Shown here in pieces: positions 50,849-61,227 of a stretch of 64,000 bases of DNA. A program made the translations under genes and the position numbers. Source of the stretch: Pseudodesulfovibrio thermohalotolerans. Lineage in GTDB: Bacteria > Desulfobacterota > Desulfovibrionia > Desulfovibrionales > Desulfovibrionaceae. Location of the stretch: contig NZ_CP120635.1 in NCBI RefSeq assembly GCF_021353295.2, positions 1,406,001 to 1,470,000 of the forward strand. The letters run 5' to 3'. Numbering within the stretch: position 1 is the stretch's first letter; the number at the start of each line of letters is the position of its first letter. The notes beneath the pieces were generated by a model, which was not told where the DNA came from, made no database searches, and saw only the letters and a list, made by a program, of their open reading frames with translations.

Positions 50849-53800
50849 TTAGGAGTTCATGTCGTTTCCGGAGTTGATGATCGACTGAATCAGGGCGTTC
50901 AGTTCATCGCCGGAGGAGATCGGTTCAGGGGCGTCCGGGACGTTGTTCATGTCGGGGTTTACGCCCTGGAGGATGACGGTCATGTCGGAATGGCCGTTCA
51001 GATCGCTGAACACCAGGTTCAAATCCGTGTTGTTCGTTCCGGATGCGGAGATTTCAACCGAGATGGCGTTGGTCAGGTTGTCGAGAGCGAATGCGTCGTT
51101 TTCGCCCAGGTTGAAGTCGGTGATTGTCATGGTTCCATCGCCGTCGGTCAGGTAGTTCGGGTCTATGGTGATGGTGTCGGCTCCTTCGCCTAGGGTGACA
51201 GTGTCGTTCCCGGAGCTGATGAAGACGTTGTCGTCTCCTGCCAGACCGAAGATGACGTTGTCGCCGCCGTCGCCGTGCAGGGAGTCGTTACCGGAAGTGC
51301 CGACGATGACCGAGTTGTTGCCTGCAACCGTGATGGGGAATTCCAGCGTGGCCGTGCTGGTCATGCCGTCGGAATCCGCGATCTGGTATTCGAAGGTCTC
51401 AACACCCGGGTCGTCGACATTGTTCACCAGGGCAGAATCCACTTGGTACTGGAACGTCCCGTCCGCATTCAGGGTCAGGGTTCCGTATTCGCCCTGGATG
51501 GTGCCGGTGGCAGCGTCGTCGTGAACGGTCTCCGCCAGGGAGACATAGCCGTCGGCGCCCGTTGCGCCGAGCACAACGAGGTCCGTTCCGGTTCCGCCGG
51601 TCTCGGTATGATCGGTGTCTTCGGCGTCGTGGTCGTTCAGCAGGACGTTGCCGCTGATGCCCTCAGGCGTCACGGATGCCGCAATCCAGTCGGTACTCGT
51701 GACGGTTGCAGTGGCATTCAGGGATTCCAGATAGAAAGAGTCCTTTTTCCAGTGATTGGCTCCGATGGCGATGTACCGGATGTTGCCGGTGGCGGTGAAC
51801 ACTCCATCTGAGTACATGTCGTTGCCACCTTGGACCCAATTCCCGTCGTTTCTCATGATCCAGAACACGGGGGTGTCCTTGGCATTGATGTCTCCGAGTG
51901 TGATCGTGACCGAATCTTGCGGTGCGGCGAAGGAGATGTACATAGTTTCAGCCGTGTTGCCGTCGATGTTGGGATCGTCTCCGTAATGGCTGGATATTCC
52001 CAGGTCGTCTTCACCGACCTGGACAATGTTGGTCCATCCATTGGAGCTAATGGTGAAGCCGTCACCTTGATAGTAGGAACCTTGGTATCCGTAGGAGATC
52101 GTGCCATCGAAATCGGCGTCATTGATGCTCGTTTCGTTGGATGCGGTATGCCAGTAGCCGGGGGTGAGTTCCAATCCTGCATAGACATCGTTGACGGCCA
52201 CGGGGGCGTCGTCCGCACCGTTGATCTGGAAGTTCAGGGTGGCTTTGCCGAAGCCGCCCTGCCCATCGGATACCTGATAGGTGAAGGCTTCTGTCCTGGT
52301 CTCGCCGGTCGCCAGTTCGTCAGCCGCAGGCTGATCGGCGGCGTATTCGTAGGTTCCGTCGGAGTGGATGGTCAAGGTACCGAACGTGCCGGTCATGACT
52401 GCGGTATCCGCGTCATCCGCACCGGCACCGACGTCCGAGAGCGAAGTGAAGGCTTCGTGCCCGACCTCTTCGCCGAGCGCGATGCCGACGACGGTCAGGT
52501 CGTCGCCGTCCGGATCGGTGTCGTTGTCGAGCACGTTGCCGGTGGCGGTGTTGCCTTCGGTGCTGGTCTGGGTCAGGAGGGCCTGCAGCAGACCATTCAG
52601 ATCTCTCGGGTCACTGAGGTCCATACCGTCGCCGTGCTCATTGATCTCGTTGATGTACTGCATGTTTTGCGTACCCATTTCAATGCCGACGCCGGTAACG
52701 CTGGTCGTGCTGTGCAATGTCGCCAGCTCGTCCTGCCAATTGGTGGCGTTGTTGGGCGCGCCGTCCGACATGAAGATGACTTGGGTTTCAATGCCGTTCG
52801 ATTCGTTTTCCACCCATGTGTTGGCCGTTTGCAATGCCGTTTGGTAGTAGGTCGCCCCGGAGGCGTTAAAGCCTGCGATGAAGTTGAGCGCCTCCTGGTA
52901 GTCGGTTGTCGCCGGGTCATCGGTCAGCGTGTAGGTACGGGCGACAGCGTTGTCGTCGAAGTCGATCAGGCCGACCTTTACCGAGCCGCCGCTGGTGTTG
53001 ATCTGATCCTGCAATGTCTCCAGCATTTCATTGAGAGCCGCCTTGGCTTCGTTCATGCGGTTGTTGTAGGACATGGACCCCGATGTATCCACGATCAACA
53101 GGTAGTTGATCGGGTTGGATTCGAAGTTCGTACCACCCTCGGTCACAATGTTGGTATCGTTGACGGTGCCTGGCTGGTCGCTGAACAAGTCGTCCACGGC
53201 CTTGGGAGCGTCATTGGTGGAGAGAACGTTCAGCGTTACTTGCGCGCTGTCCGTCAAGCCGCCGTCGGTGACGGTGTAGTTGAAGTGCGCCGACCCGTCG
53301 TATCCTTCGTCGGGAGTGAAGAGCAACTGATCTCCAACCTGCTGGACCGTACCGACGACATTACCGTTGCCATCGGTGGCATTCGAGTCGAAGGATTCGA
53401 TGGACAGCGAGTCATTGTCCGGATCGGTGTCGTTGGCGAGGACGTCGATGAGCAGGGTGTCGCCCTGGTCCATGGTCAGCGGTTCGGCTTCGGAGCCGTC
53501 GTCCACCGCGTCGGGCCTGTCGTTCACCGGGGAGACCTGGATGGTCACGGTGGCGGAGTCGGGCTTTTCACCGTCCGAGATGGTGTATTCGAACTGCGCC
53601 GGGCCATTGTAGTCGCCCACCGGAGTGAAGATCAGGCCGGTCTGCCCGATTTCGTTGGTGCCCACGACCACGGTGCCGATCAGGTTGTTGTCGCTGTCGT
53701 ACACGTTCTCGTCAAAGTCGGTGATGGACAGGGAGTCGCCCTCGGGGTCGGAGTCGTTGTTCAGGACATTGACGAACAGAGTGCCGTCCTCATCCATGGT

Positions 53801-56800
53801 CAGCGGTTCGGCTTCGGAGCCGTCGTCCACCGCGTCGGGCCTGTCGTTCACCGGGGCGACCTGGATGGTCACGGTGGCGGAGTCGGTCTTTTCGCCGTCC
53901 GAGATGGTGTATTCGAACTGCGCCGGACCATTGTAGTCGCCCACCGGAATGAAGATCAGGCCGGTCTGCCCGAGTTCGTTGGTGCCCACGGCCACGGTGC
54001 CGATCAGGTTGTTGTCGCTGTCGTACACGTTCTCGTCGAAGTCGGTGATGGACAGGGAGTCGCCCTCGGGGTCGGAGTCGTTGTTCAGGACATTGACGAA
54101 CAGAGTGCCGTCCTCATCCATGGTCAGCGGGGTGGTCTGGGAGCCGTCGTCCACCGCGTTGGGGCCGTCGTTCACCGGGGCGACCTGGATGGTCACGGTG
54201 GCGGAGTCGGTCAGGTCGCCGTCCGAGATGGTGTATTCGAACTGCGCCGGGCCATTGTAGTCGCCCACCGGAGTGAAGATCAGGCCGGTCTGCCCGATTT
54301 CGTTGGTGCCCACGGCCACGGTGCCGATCAGGTTGTTGTCGCTGTCGTACACGTTCTCGTCAAAGTCGGTGATGGACAGGGAGTCGCCCTCGGGGTCGGA
54401 GTCGTTGTTCAGAACATTGACGAACAGAGTGTCGTCCTCATCCATGGTCAGCGGGGAGGTCTGGGAGCCGTCGTCCACCGCGTCGGGACCGTCGTTCACC
54501 GGGGCGACCTGGATGTCGAGGGTGGAGGTGTCGGTCAGGTCGCCGTCGGAAACCGTGTAGGTGATCTGCGGCACAGTGCCGTTGAAGTTGTCCGCCGGGT
54601 CAAAGGTATAGGAGCCGTTGGCGTCGATCCGTATGGTGCCCACGTTTTCGATGGTCACCTGGTCGCCGGCGTTATGGATAGTTTCGTCTCCAGCCACCTT
54701 GAAGGAGGTGACCTGCAGGTCGTCGCCGTCCACGTCGGAAGCGTTGTACAGCACGTTGCCGGACTTGGTGGAGTCCTCGTCCATGGTCGCGGTTTCGTTG
54801 CCGTCCACTGGAGCGTCGTTGAGACCGTTCACGGTGATGACCAGGTCGGCGGTCTGGGCAACGGCATCGTTGTCCACGTTGTCGCCGTCGGTCATCGTGT
54901 AGGTAAAGGTTTCGGTGGGCGCGTCATCGGGCGTCAGAGTGTTGTCGGTGGCCGTGTAGGTGTAGTTGCCGTCGGCTCCGATGGTCATGACGCCGTGTTC
55001 GGTCTGGAAGGAGCCGTTGTATTCGCTTTCCGTGCCGTCCACGGTGATGGTTCCGTTCTGGAAGTCGATGAAGGTCGCCAGCCCGTCGGAGTCCGTGTAG
55101 GTCAGCGAGGTCAGGGACATCTCGCTCGGGGTGTTGTCTGCGTCAACGTCGTTGGACAGGACATTGGCCGAGACCGTGTAGTCGAGCCCGTCGGTGTTGG
55201 GTTCGTAGACCGAGGCGGAGTCGTTCACGGCGATCGGGTCCTGCTCGACCGGGCGGTCGGGCAGAATGTCGACGGTCACGGTGGAGGAGCCGTCGGGATC
55301 GGTCATTCCTTCGGAATCCACGGGGATGTAGTCGAAGGAATCGTTGTTGGCGAATTCGGCGTCGACATAGGACAGCTCCCAGGTGGCAGGGTAGGGGCCG
55401 TCGTTCTCTTCAGTGGTCGAGAACACCAGTTTGTCGAAGACCTTGCCTTCACCAAGCACGGAGCCGTCCAGAATCATGTTCTGATAGATATCGCCCGCGC
55501 CGCCGCCGTCGGTGGCTACGCCGTTTATCATTCCGTTGTTGACTTCACCGGAGGCGACCAACTCGTCGCCGTCCCAGGCCTCCCAGGTGGCGAACGCCTG
55601 CTGGGGGCTGCCCGGGTTGAAGTAGCCGCCCAGGCCGGAGAAGCCGATCTCGGCGTAGGACACGTCCGCGCCGTCGAAGGTGATGGTAATGGTCTCGTCG
55701 GAATTCAGGCCGTTACGGCTGCCGTTGGCTATGCCGTGCCCTATGTGGCCTGCGCTGGGGTCGGCGTACTGGATCAGCTTGCCTTCGCTGACTGTCGTGG
55801 TGATGGTAACATTGTCGGTGCCGTCGTCATTGGTGTCCAAGGTCAGGACGCGGGTTGCGCCGGAACCCTGGCCCCAGTTGTCGATGTCGGCGTCACCGAA
55901 GTTGCGCGAGCCGAGGAGTACGCCATCAAGGGCTTCCGAGTCGGGTACGTAAGTCAGCTCGTTGAGGTCATAGTGGGTGTTGTTCAGATTGCCGGATTCG
56001 ACGGGATTTCCGTCGCCGTCGTAGAGCGTGCCGTGGTCGGGCAGGTCGGTAATCATGACGTCGAGGGCCTGAGAGTCGTCCTCGGGGTCGGAAACGTGGT
56101 CGTCGGCGGAGTCGTTGGCGTCCTCGCCCAGGAAGGGCACGGGCGCGCCATCCAGGCCGACGTGCATGGTGAAGTCCTCGCCTGTGGGCGGTTCGTTCAC
56201 GTCGCCGATAGTAATGGTAATGTCCACATCCTGACCAACAGCACCCTGGGAGTCAACAGGGGAGACGGTCACGGTATACTGACTGCTTGTCTCGTAATCA
56301 AAGGTCTTGCCGTCCCCGGTCAGGATCTTGTCGCCGTCCACGATGAACAGGCCGTCGCCGGTGACGTCATTGCCGTCGGCGTCCAGGACCTTGTCGATGA
56401 CGTAGTGGACTTCATGGCCTTCGACGTCGGTGGCGTCGAGTTGGGCCACGGCAACGGAGCCGGGCACGTTCTCATCGATGGTCAGGATTACATCGCCGTT
56501 TCCGTCTATGGAATTGACCGCCACGTTGTCGATGCCGAAGGATTCGTTTTCCAGCGCTTCGTTCAGGGTGGAGCCGAGACCCAGGCTGATGGTGTCGCCG
56601 GGGTTCTCCACGGTGATGGTCACATGGTGGATCTGGTCTTCGTAACCGGCGAAGCCGAGGTTCTCGGTGCCATCGGTCACGGCGGAGAAGGTCCAGTGAA
56701 TGAGAGTACCGTCGGGGCCGGTGATGGTGCCGGAGCGGTCCGTGTTGTCCACGGGATCATCGTCGCGGAGGTTCCGTTCCAGGGGAATTTCCACTTCGTT

Positions 56801-59800
56801 GCCGTTTACGGTGAAGGTCAGCGTGTCGTAACCCCAGGAGGAGTTGTCACTCAAGGTCCAGGAGTCGATCTCGTAGACGTTGAATTCGATGGTCGCCGAC
56901 TTGGCGTCTTCCGCGACTTCGAAGGTCTTTTCGATGGAGTCGCCCTTGCCGAAGCGGCCGAGGAAGTCGGTGAACGCGCCGGAGGTTTCGGTCACGGTGT
57001 TGTCGGACCAGCCGGAAGCACCGTCCTCGAAGTCCTCCACCGGAGCGGAGATATTAGTGATGACCGGGGCGTCGTTGGAGCCGTTTACGGTCACCGTGAC
57101 GTCATGGGTGGCGGTGCCGTCCTGGGATGTGACTGTGAAGGTTTCGGTGAAGGACTCGCCGTCGCCCAGTTCCTGGACCACATCCAGGGTGTTGTCGATA
57201 TCGTAGGACCAGGAGCCGCCGGCCTTGATGGTGAAGGTGCCGCCCTCGTCCGTGGTGATGGAGTAGTCGCCGTTCGCGTCGAAGCTGCCGCTGTACTCGC
57301 CTGCGTTGTGAGTCACGGTCGGAGCCAGGGTGGCTTCGTCCACGGTGTCGACCGGGGTGCCCACGGAGTGGTCGTCCGGGTCGGTCACGGTCAGATGGCC
57401 CTCTGCGTGCAGGGTCTCGGGTGCGGGCTCGACCACGAGGTTGCCGTATTGGTCGTACTGCGCGGAGCCGCTTTCCTCGCTGGCCTGGAAATCGTCGGTC
57501 TTGGTCTCGTCATTATTGGACCAGTCGACCTCGAAGAGGTTGCCGGTGGCGGTGTCGCCTTCGGTGTCCGTGTCGATGGTCGCGCCGTCGTTGGTGCCGA
57601 CAACCTTGAAGGTCACGGTGGCGGGCTGGGAATCGGCCTCGCCGTCGTTGGCCACGTACTGGAAAGTGACCTCAAGAGAGTGACCGGCGGCCAGGTTGTT
57701 GTAGGCCGGGTCGTCTGCGTTGAACAGGACCTCGCCGTTCTCGGTCAGGGTCACGCCCGCAGGCAGGTCGCCGTGGGCGCTGTAGCTGACAATGCTGTCG
57801 TTGACATCGATGTCGTGGTCCGCGCCGTTGCCGTTGTCCTCGCCCACGAAGCCGAGAGACAGGGAAGAACCGGACTCTTCATTCACGTCGTCGAGATTGT
57901 CGTCTTCGGCGATGGGGGCGTCGTTCGCGCCGTTGACCGTCACGGTCACGGTGTGGGTGGTCCCGTCCTCGGATTCGACAGTGAATTCGCTGACGTACTC
58001 TTCGTCGGTGCCCATGCCCTGCACGGAGGCGTTGCCGACCTCGTAGTGCCAGTTGCCGGAGCCGTCCATGGTGAACTTGCCGCCGTGGGAGTCGGTGGCT
58101 TCGCTGACGGGCTTGAACGCGTTGTCGGTGTTGTCCACGTCGGAGGCGGTGAGCGTACCATCGGCTGTCAGCAGTCCCGCTTCGGAGACGTCCATGTCCT
58201 CGGTCATGGCGCCGGTGTCGGTGCCGCCGATGACGGCCGTGTCGTTGGTGCCGAGAATCTGGATGCTCAGGGTGGCGGTGCTTTCCTTGGCTCCGCCGTC
58301 CTGGTTGTCGGTCATGGTGTATTCGAAGACATCCTGGACCGGCTCGTCGCCGATATTCAGATGATTGGTGGCGTCCTGGTCCTCGACGTACTTGTAGCCG
58401 CCGTCCTCGTTCAGATAGAGGGTGCCGTACTGGCCCTGGAGCACGTAGTCGAACCCGTCGCCGGAACCGGCCGTGTTCTCGGTGTTTTGGCTTTCGACGC
58501 CGGTAACAGTGAACTCGGACAACGAGTTGTCCGCGTCGTGGTCGGCCACGCCGCCGAATTCGTCGCCCGCCAGCAGGTTGCCCGTGACCTCGGCCGCGCC
58601 CTGGTCGTCCGCGGATTCGGTGAAGGCGTTGTAGTCGTTTTCGGCCACCGGAGCGTCGTTTGCGCCGGAGATGGTGATCGTCAGAGTACCCGCATCATCG
58701 CCCGGGACACCGGCCTGGTTGTCGGTCATGGTGTATTCGAAGACATCCTGGACCGGCTCGTCACCGATATTCAGATAATTGGTGGCATCCTGGTCCTCGA
58801 CGTACTTGTAGCCGCCGTCCTCGTTCAGATAGAGGGTACCGTACTGGCCCTGGAGCACGTAGTCGAACCCGTCGCCGGAACCGGCCGTGTTCTCGGTGTT
58901 TTGGCTTTCGACGCCGGTAACAGTGAACTCGGACAACCCGTTGTCCGCGTCGTGGTCGGCCACGCCGCCGAAGTCGTCGCCTGCCAGCAGATTGCCCGCG
59001 ACCTCGGCCGCGCCCTGGTTGTCCACGGATTCGGTGAAGGTGTTGTAGTCGTTTTCGGCCACCGGAGCGTCATTCGCGCCGGAGATATTGATCGTCAGGG
59101 TCGCGGTGTTGCTGTAGACACCGTCCGCGTATCCGTTGGTGACGGTGTAAACGAAGACGTCCTGCGGATGGTCCTCCTCGTTGAGGGCCTGGACGCTTTC
59201 CCAGTCGTTCTGAAGTTCGTATTCGTAGGAGCCGTCGGCATTGATGGTCAAAATACCGAATTCGCCGTTGATGGTCGTCGAAGCGCCGGGGTCCATGTTG
59301 TCGTCAGTGTACAGGGAGCCGCTTTCTTCGGTGTTGTTCGAGGAAACGGAGGAGACGAACATCTGGGTGTCGTCCGCGTCGAGGTCTTCTCCGATGCCGG
59401 ACTCGTCGCCGCTGATGACGTTGCCTTCGATCAGGCCTGTGTAGCCTTCGTCCTCCATATCCTTGAGGCCGAACTCGACCACGGAATTTTCGTCCGCATA
59501 GGCAACGGGAGCGTCGTTGGCGCCGTTTACGGTGAAGGAAATGTTGGCGTAGTTGAAGGCGCCGGAGTCGTCCATGATTCCGTAGGAGAACTGGTCGACG
59601 TTGTCTTCGCTGTCGTAATTCAGCGCGTTCAGGGCGTCGTAGGCCTCGCCGTCCTCGGGAGTGTAGAGTTCGTAGTCATAGGAGCCGTCGGCGCGGATGG
59701 TCAGGGTGCCGAACTGGCCGTTTACAGAGACTTCGCCTTCGGGGTTGGCCTGGGCGACGCCATAGGACTGGCCGTCCGAGGATTTGAAATCAGGGATGCC

Positions 59801-61138
59801 TTCGCCGGGCAGGTCGTGGTCGTAGGTCTGGGTGGCGTGGGAATATACGCCGACCACGAACATGGTCTGGCCGTCGGGAGAGTCGCCGCCGTCCACATCG
59901 GCATCGGTGGTGCCGCCAGCGTCGTCGCCAGCGAGCACATTGCCGTGGACGGCGATGTTGCCGGTGTCCTGGTAGTCGTGGCTTTCGTCGTCGTGGACGT
60001 CCACCTGGGCTCCTTCCTCGCCGAGGTCCGAATCGTGGACCGAAGCGTGGAGGGCGTAGCTTTCGGAATCGCCGGTTTCGACAGCCTGGACGTTCAGGTC
60101 GTCGTGGGCGATGGGCATGTCGTTGGACCCGTTGACCGTGATGGTAAGGGTGGCGGTGTTGCTCTCGCCGCCTTCATTGTCAGCGATGGTGTACTGAAAA
60201 ACTTCATCATAGGTCTCGCCCTCGTCAAGGACGTCGGCCCATTCCTGATTCAGGGTGTAGTCCCAGTGCCCGTCGGCATCAATGACCAGCACGCCATATT
60301 TGCCCATGATTACGGTGTCGTCGGACAACACCTCAACCGGGGCGGTGTCCACGTTATCGTGATTTCCGCTCAGGAGTTCGATGGTGACCATGCGCAACTG
60401 GTCGTGATTGCCGCCGGCGTCGATGTCGTTATCGATGACGTTGCCCTCGATCAGGCCGGGGGTTTGCGGGGGATTGGGATTATCTATGTAGAATCCGCCG
60501 CCCGAGGACAGGGGGAAGAATTCGCTCATGAAGCCGGGCAGATCGCCGCTTTCGGCCTGCGCCAGGGCATTGTGGTACTCCTGTTCGTCCTGGACGAAGA
60601 CGATGGTGCGTCCGATAACAAAGTCGGCGTCGCCCTGCTCGGCGATTTCGGCGAAATCGTCATTGGCGACGGGCGGAGTGTTGCCGATGACGCCCGCAAT
60701 AGTCGGCAGGGACTGGGCGGCGTAAGCGTCGTCCTGGCCGCCCAGAGCGGTCAGACCGTCCGCCAGGGAACCTGCGTCGTCGTTGTACTCACCTGCGCCG
60801 GAGCCGCCGCCGTTGGCGCCAGCCGCGGTTTCCATATCCTCGGAAGTCTGGTCCGCATTCTCGAAAGCGAAAAGATAGACGTCGCCAGCCACCACCTCGC
60901 CGCTGACCATGATGAAGGAGGGCAGCGAACCGCTGTCGGCCAGCTCCTGGTAATTTTCGAGGACGATGGTGCCCCCGCCCTCTACGGCTATCTCAAGATC
61001 TCCGTCCCGCCCGACGAATTCAGCGGAGGAGAGGTCGAAATCGAACTGAACAGGGAGGTCCGGCGTGATTGCGTAGTTTTGGATGTTGCCGGTGCCGGGA
61101 AGCGTAATATGCAGAGTCTGAGTGGTAGGATCGGCCAT
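50849..61138 (-). CDS. Giant type I secreted adhesin with VCBS, VWA and RTX domains (LapA-like)
   Basis: 3,429 residues. The N-terminal about 100 residues form a beta-rich retention-like module ending ENADQTSEDME, followed by TAAG at 104-107, the type of di-Ala site cut by LapG proteases. Repeated beta-sandwich (VCBS/cadherin-like) domains fill residues about 150-2650, including three nearly identical 108-residue copies. A von Willebrand A domain lies at about 2675-2860 with MIDAS DTSGSMS. Further VCBS copies, RTX nonapeptides (GNDSLHGDGGDNVIFGLAG) at about 3280-3330 and a C-terminal type I secretion signal follow. GGAG precedes the ATG. Secretion genes and LapD/LapG homologues are not in the window. 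Probably mediates attachment and biofilm formation. Confidence 0.93.
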   Translation of the reverse strand: MADPTTQTLHITLPGTGNIQNYAITPDLPVQFDFDLSSAEFVGRDGDLEIAVEGGGTIVLENYQELADSGSLPSFIMVSGEVVAGDVYLFAFENADQTSEDMETAAGANGGGSGAGEYNDDAGSLADGLTALGGQDDAYAAQSLPTIAGVIGNTPPVANDDFAEIAEQGDADFVIGRTIVFVQDEQEYHNALAQAESGDLPGFMSEFFPLSSGGGFYIDNPNPPQTPGLIEGNVIDNDIDAGGNHDQLRMVTIELLSGNHDNVDTAPVEVLSDDTVIMGKYGVLVIDADGHWDYTLNQEWADVLDEGETYDEVFQYTIADNEGGESNTATLTITVNGSNDMPIAHDDLNVQAVETGDSESYALHASVHDSDLGEEGAQVDVHDDESHDYQDTGNIAVHGNVLAGDDAGGTTDADVDGGDSPDGQTMFVVGVYSHATQTYDHDLPGEGIPDFKSSDGQSYGVAQANPEGEVSVNGQFGTLTIRADGSYDYELYTPEDGEAYDALNALNYDSEDNVDQFSYGIMDDSGAFNYANISFTVNGANDAPVAYADENSVVEFGLKDMEDEGYTGLIEGNVISGDESGIGEDLDADDTQMFVSSVSSNNTEESGSLYTDDNMDPGASTTINGEFGILTINADGSYEYELQNDWESVQALNEEDHPQDVFVYTVTNGYADGVYSNTATLTINISGANDAPVAENDYNTFTESVDNQGAAEVAGNLLAGDDFGGVADHDADNGLSEFTVTGVESQNTENTAGSGDGFDYVLQGQYGTLYLNEDGGYKYVEDQDATNYLNIGDEPVQDVFEYTMTDNQAGVPGDDAGTLTITISGANDAPVAENDYNAFTESADDQGAAEVTGNLLAGDEFGGVADHDADNSLSEFTVTGVESQNTENTAGSGDGFDYVLQGQYGTLYLNEDGGYKYVEDQDATNHLNIGDEPVQDVFEYTMTDNQDGGAKESTATLSIQILGTNDTAVIGGTDTGAMTEDMDVSEAGLLTADGTLTASDVDNTDNAFKPVSEATDSHGGKFTMDGSGNWHYEVGNASVQGMGTDEEYVSEFTVESEDGTTHTVTVTVNGANDAPIAEDDNLDDVNEESGSSLSLGFVGEDNGNGADHDIDVNDSIVSYSAHGDLPAGVTLTENGEVLFNADDPAYNNLAAGHSLEVTFQYVANDGEADSQPATVTFKVVGTNDGATIDTDTEGDTATGNLFEVDWSNNDETKTDDFQASEESGSAQYDQYGNLVVEPAPETLHAEGHLTVTDPDDHSVGTPVDTVDEATLAPTVTHNAGEYSGSFDANGDYSITTDEGGTFTIKAGGSWSYDIDNTLDVVQELGDGESFTETFTVTSQDGTATHDVTVTVNGSNDAPVITNISAPVEDFEDGASGWSDNTVTETSGAFTDFLGRFGKGDSIEKTFEVAEDAKSATIEFNVYEIDSWTLSDNSSWGYDTLTFTVNGNEVEIPLERNLRDDDPVDNTDRSGTITGPDGTLIHWTFSAVTDGTENLGFAGYEDQIHHVTITVENPGDTISLGLGSTLNEALENESFGIDNVAVNSIDGNGDVILTIDENVPGSVAVAQLDATDVEGHEVHYVIDKVLDADGNDVTGDGLFIVDGDKILTGDGKTFDYETSSQYTVTVSPVDSQGAVGQDVDITITIGDVNEPPTGEDFTMHVGLDGAPVPFLGEDANDSADDHVSDPEDDSQALDVMITDLPDHGTLYDGDGNPVESGNLNNTHYDLNELTYVPDSEALDGVLLGSRNFGDADIDNWGQGSGATRVLTLDTNDDGTDNVTITTTVSEGKLIQYADPSAGHIGHGIANGSRNGLNSDETITITFDGADVSYAEIGFSGLGGYFNPGSPQQAFATWEAWDGDELVASGEVNNGMINGVATDGGGAGDIYQNMILDGSVLGEGKVFDKLVFSTTEENDGPYPATWELSYVDAEFANNDSFDYIPVDSEGMTDPDGSSTVTVDILPDRPVEQDPIAVNDSASVYEPNTDGLDYTVSANVLSNDVDADNTPSEMSLTSLTYTDSDGLATFIDFQNGTITVDGTESEYNGSFQTEHGVMTIGADGNYTYTATDNTLTPDDAPTETFTYTMTDGDNVDNDAVAQTADLVITVNGLNDAPVDGNETATMDEDSTKSGNVLYNASDVDGDDLQVTSFKVAGDETIHNAGDQVTIENVGTIRIDANGSYTFDPADNFNGTVPQITYTVSDGDLTDTSTLDIQVAPVNDGPDAVDDGSQTSPLTMDEDDTLFVNVLNNDSDPEGDSLSITDFDENVYDSDNNLIGTVAVGTNEIGQTGLIFTPVGDYNGPAQFEYTISDGDLTDSATVTIQVAPVNDGPNAVDDGSQTTPLTMDEDGTLFVNVLNNDSDPEGDSLSITDFDENVYDSDNNLIGTVAVGTNELGQTGLIFIPVGDYNGPAQFEYTISDGEKTDSATVTIQVAPVNDRPDAVDDGSEAEPLTMDEDGTLFVNVLNNDSDPEGDSLSITDFDENVYDSDNNLIGTVVVGTNEIGQTGLIFTPVGDYNGPAQFEYTISDGEKPDSATVTIQVSPVNDRPDAVDDGSEAEPLTMDQGDTLLIDVLANDTDPDNDSLSIESFDSNATDGNGNVVGTVQQVGDQLLFTPDEGYDGSAHFNYTVTDGGLTDSAQVTLNVLSTNDAPKAVDDLFSDQPGTVNDTNIVTEGGTNFESNPINYLLIVDTSGSMSYNNRMNEAKAALNEMLETLQDQINTSGGSVKVGLIDFDDNAVARTYTLTDDPATTDYQEALNFIAGFNASGATYYQTALQTANTWVENESNGIETQVIFMSDGAPNNATNWQDELATLHSTTSVTGVGIEMGTQNMQYINEINEHGDGMDLSDPRDLNGLLQALLTQTSTEGNTATGNVLDNDTDPDGDDLTVVGIALGEEVGHEAFTSLSDVGAGADDADTAVMTGTFGTLTIHSDGTYEYAADQPAADELATGETRTEAFTYQVSDGQGGFGKATLNFQINGADDAPVAVNDVYAGLELTPGYWHTASNETSINDADFDGTISYGYQGSYYQGDGFTISSNGWTNIVQVGEDDLGISSHYGDDPNIDGNTAETMYISFAAPQDSVTITLGDINAKDTPVFWIMRNDGNWVQGGNDMYSDGVFTATGNIRYIAIGANHWKKDSFYLESLNATATVTSTDWIAASVTPEGISGNVLLNDHDAEDTDHTETGGTGTDLVVLGATGADGYVSLAETVHDDAATGTIQGEYGTLTLNADGTFQYQVDSALVNNVDDPGVETFEYQIADSDGMTSTATLEFPITVAGNNSVIVGTSGNDSLHGDGGDNVIFGLAGDDNVFISSGNDTVTLGEGADTITIDPNYLTDGDGTMTITDFNLGENDAFALDNLTNAISVEISASGTNNTDLNLVFSDLNGHSDMTVILQGVNPDMNNVPDAPEPISSGDELNALIQSIINSGNDMNS
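53472..54443 (-). repeat. Three near-identical 324-bp units in the adhesin gene
   Basis: Units begin at 53472, 53796 and 54120, with a diverging fourth at 54444. Each encodes 108 residues ending in a VNDRPDAVDDGS-type linker. Near identity at the DNA level suggests recent duplication or gene conversion. Confidence 0.88.
58301..59100 (-). repeat. Two 414-bp repeat units in the adhesin gene
   Basis: The stretch from 58301 recurs 414 bases later (58715), encoding two 138-residue repeats with AENDYN and GVESQNTENTAGSGDGFDY. A few codons differ. Confidence 0.8.
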
Positions 61139-61197
61139 GTTTTTCTCCGATTCGAATTATATGGATTGGAAATGTTTTTTTTAACTTGGGAAACAGT

Positions 61198-61227
61198 ACT
61201 CTACACCGATGACAAGTTTTTAGTCAA
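61198..61227 (-). promoter_or_regulatory. Possible adhesin promoter
   Basis: On the minus strand TTGACT (61227-61222), 18 bases, TAGAGT (61203-61198), about 60 bases before the start codon. Confidence 0.4.
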
